DNA of 64,000 bases from Brachybacterium halotolerans (GTDB lineage: Bacteria > Actinomycetota > Actinomycetes > Actinomycetales > Dermabacteraceae). Under the pieces are notes generated by a model. The model did no database searches and was not told where the DNA came from. It worked only from the letters and a program-made list of their open reading frames with translations. Shown one piece after another: positions 62,557 through 64,000 of this stretch (positions within the stretch are counted from its first letter, which is position 1; each line of letters starts with the position of its first letter). Made by a program: the position numbers and the translations under genes. The stretch covers positions 452,155-516,154 of the forward strand of contig NZ_JAEDAJ010000002.1 of the NCBI RefSeq assembly GCF_016623465.1. Reading direction: 5' to 3'.

Positions 62557-64000
62557 TCAGCGCGCCGGCGCGGCGGCGAAGGAGTCGAGGTGGCGGGAGA
62601 TGTGCGGGACGAGCACCCCGGTGTACCGGTCGTGGTGGGCCCTCAGATCTGCCGCGAAGCGCTCGCGCAGCGGGGTCCCGTCGTGGAGGTCCGCGGTGAG
62701 GGAGTCGCCGTAGCCGACGTGCAGGATCTGCCGGGCGTCGTCGCTGTCCCGCACGAGCTGCACGAGGTCGTCCGCGCCCAGGCCGGAGAGCTCCCTCGGG
62801 GTGCGGTCCTCGTGCGCGGAGACCTGGTAGGAGGCCTTCGCCCGCGCGTAGGCCTCCCGCGAGATGCCCCAGACGGCGGCGAACAGCTCGGGGTCCGCCG
62901 CGGCCACGACCTCGAGGGCGCACAGGTAGGAGGTGCCGGAGGTCTTCAGGTGGACGAGGCCGTCGGTGGCCTCGAGGGCGAGCGGGTAGATCGAGAACTT
63001 GTCGGACCCGGAGTGCAGCGAGATCTTGTAGCCGCCGTGCAGCTCGCCGATCGCGTGGTGGACCTCGAGGTTGCGTCGCAGCTCCTCCCGGTCGCCGCGG
63101 AACTCGAGGCCCTTCTCGAAGCCGTCGACGTAGCGGGGGGCGAAGGAGAACCAGCTGACGCCGAGCCTCCCGAGCTCGGTCGCGAGGTAGTGGTGCTCGA
63201 AGAAGGTGGTCTGCCAGGCCGTCTCGTCGACCGCGATCTCGACCTCGACGGCGGGCTCGCCCCCGTGCGCGCCGGGCGCGGCCTCGGGTGCGTGCGCGAG
63301 CAGGTGGCGGTGCAGGCGCGCGGCCTCGGCGACCGCCCCGCCGTACTTCACGGCGGCGGTGAGGATCTCCGCGTCCGACGGCGCGATCCGCTCCCCCGCG
63401 GCCTCGATGTCGAGGCCCCGGTAGCGGGCGAGGAGGTCGGCGCGGGTGTCCTCGAGCGCCTCCCAGGGCAGGTCGTCGACCTGCTGATCGGTGAAGCCGC
63501 CGGTGACGTCCTGGACCATGTCGCCCGGGTCGAGGGTGAACATGCGGAACCCGGCATCGAGCCCGCGGTCGATGCCCTCGGTGGTCTTGATGTGGTCGCA
63601 GTCCGCCCCGTATCCGCGCTCCCATCCGGCTTCGACCAGGCCGAACACCGCGTCGTCGAGGACCTCGCGCGCACTGCGCCCGAGCCGGTCCATCTCGCGG
63701 ATCGACTGCTGGGCCAGCACGGGGAAGACTCCTCCGCCGGATTCTGCGAAGGCGCGCGACTGCCCGGCGGTCGCGAGGCCGGTGCGGTCGCCGGTTCCCA
63801 CCGAGGTGCGGTGCCCGCTCACGAGCCGCGGACGCAGCGCCGGCACCGCCGCACGCAGGGCGAGCGCGTTGGCGTGGCTCGCGGGCCCCTCGAGGACCGC
63901 CCCGTCGGCCGTCTCGGAGACGGTCCCCTCGAACGCGGTCAGGTCCGCGGAGCGGGCGGCGCGCAGCAGCAGACTGCTCCGCTCGCGGGTGCGGACCACG
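62557..64000 (-). CDS. uxaE: Tagaturonate epimerase, 5' end beyond window
   Basis: At least 480 residues of a UxaE-type D-tagaturonate/D-fructuronate 3-epimerase, the enzyme first described in Thermotoga. Conserved segments are HRTSVGTGDRTGLATAGQ, GGGVFPVLAQQSIREM, GADCDHIKTTEGID, FRMFTLDPGDMVQD, VDETAWQTTFFEHHYLA, GYKISLHSGSDKFSIYPLAL, VHLKTSGTSYL and VTYG-like VGYGDSL. The SGHRTS region begins ~20 residues earlier than in the Thermotoga protein as I recall it, so the true start is probably past position 64000; the GTG at 63999 is only the last visible start codon. It links galacturonate breakdown to the mannonate branch. Confidence 0.85.
   Translation of the reverse strand, partial: VVRTRERSSLLLRAARSADLTAFEGTVSETADGAVLEGPASHANALALRAAVPALRPRLVSGHRTSVGTGDRTGLATAGQSRAFAESGGGVFPVLAQQSIREMDRLGRSAREVLDDAVFGLVEAGWERGYGADCDHIKTTEGIDRGLDAGFRMFTLDPGDMVQDVTGGFTDQQVDDLPWEALEDTRADLLARYRGLDIEAAGERIAPSDAEILTAAVKYGGAVAEAARLHRHLLAHAPEAAPGAHGGEPAVEVEIAVDETAWQTTFFEHHYLATELGRLGVSWFSFAPRYVDGFEKGLEFRGDREELRRNLEVHHAIGELHGGYKISLHSGSDKFSIYPLALEATDGLVHLKTSGTSYLCALEVVAAADPELFAAVWGISREAYARAKASYQVSAHEDRTPRELSGLGADDLVQLVRDSDDARQILHVGYGDSLTADLHDGTPLRERFAADLRAHHDRYTGVLVPHISRHLDSFAAAPAR

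Noticed and set aside
59810-63625. A 1271-residue fusion of GH106 with upstream sequence
   Set aside because: The upstream part is an out-of-frame reading of uxaE; the GH106 protein starts at ATG 62545, 12 bases after the uxaE stop.

Overview
The window looks like chromosomal DNA of a very GC-rich actinobacterium. GC-rich third codon positions, GTG and TTG starts, 1-4 nt start/stop overlaps, an actinobacterial-style signal recognition particle (SRP) RNA, a MetPS-type importer pair and a CE1758/CE1759 flavin enzyme pair all point to Actinomycetota. Micrococcales, perhaps Brachybacterium or a relative, is my inference from gene content, not something I could test. The first ~72 bases are almost pure C/G homopolymer and look like a contig end. 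Two genes (near 7280 and 20935) carry single-base frameshifts in G/C runs, so base-level errors are possible.

Left part (1-24700), housekeeping and transport: a Na+/H+ antiporter with a UBP zinc finger; a membrane protein and a TIGR01777 epimerase; an AGCS amino-acid symporter; a broken FAD monooxygenase; the SRP RNA gene; an aldehyde dehydrogenase with its DUF779 partner; a MerR regulator; a leftward operon M20 amidohydrolase - AbgT - LrgA - LrgB; the metP/metS sodium symporter pair; tRNA-Ser(GGA) with a strong terminator; small unknown genes; a cysteine dioxygenase-like cupin; an OsmC protein; a frameshifted sugar isomerase; a candidate structured RNA; an S9 peptidase; and a Gln/Pro-rich membrane protein.

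Middle part (24700-43400): a luciferase-like monooxygenase/FMN reductase pair behind a promoter with an operator-like dyad; an SMP-30 lactonase; an unknown protein; a tightly coupled run of sirtuin, VOC protein, sugar isomerase and 2-hydroxyacid dehydrogenase; a GH3 beta-glucosidase; an APC permease; a second sugar isomerase; an ABC sugar importer (binding protein, two permeases, a DUF624-like protein, no ATPase); and two alpha/beta hydrolases.

Right part (43400-64000): a carbohydrate-use locus that fits rhamnose and hexuronate from pectin (rhamnogalacturonan). Two MFS transporters, L-rhamnose isomerase, rhamnulokinase and a bifunctional rhamnulose-phosphate aldolase/dehydrogenase take rhamnose to central metabolism. 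GH78 and GH106 enzymes can release rhamnose. Glucuronate isomerase (UxaC), a mannitol dehydrogenase-family oxidoreductase and tagaturonate epimerase (UxaE, cut by the window edge) handle uronic acids. Two LacI-family regulators sit beside the genes they probably control. LacI-type operators of 12 and 14 bp can be seen at the promoters, including one inside the -35/-10 spacer in front of the rhamnose operon. No phage, insertion sequence or CRISPR array was seen.
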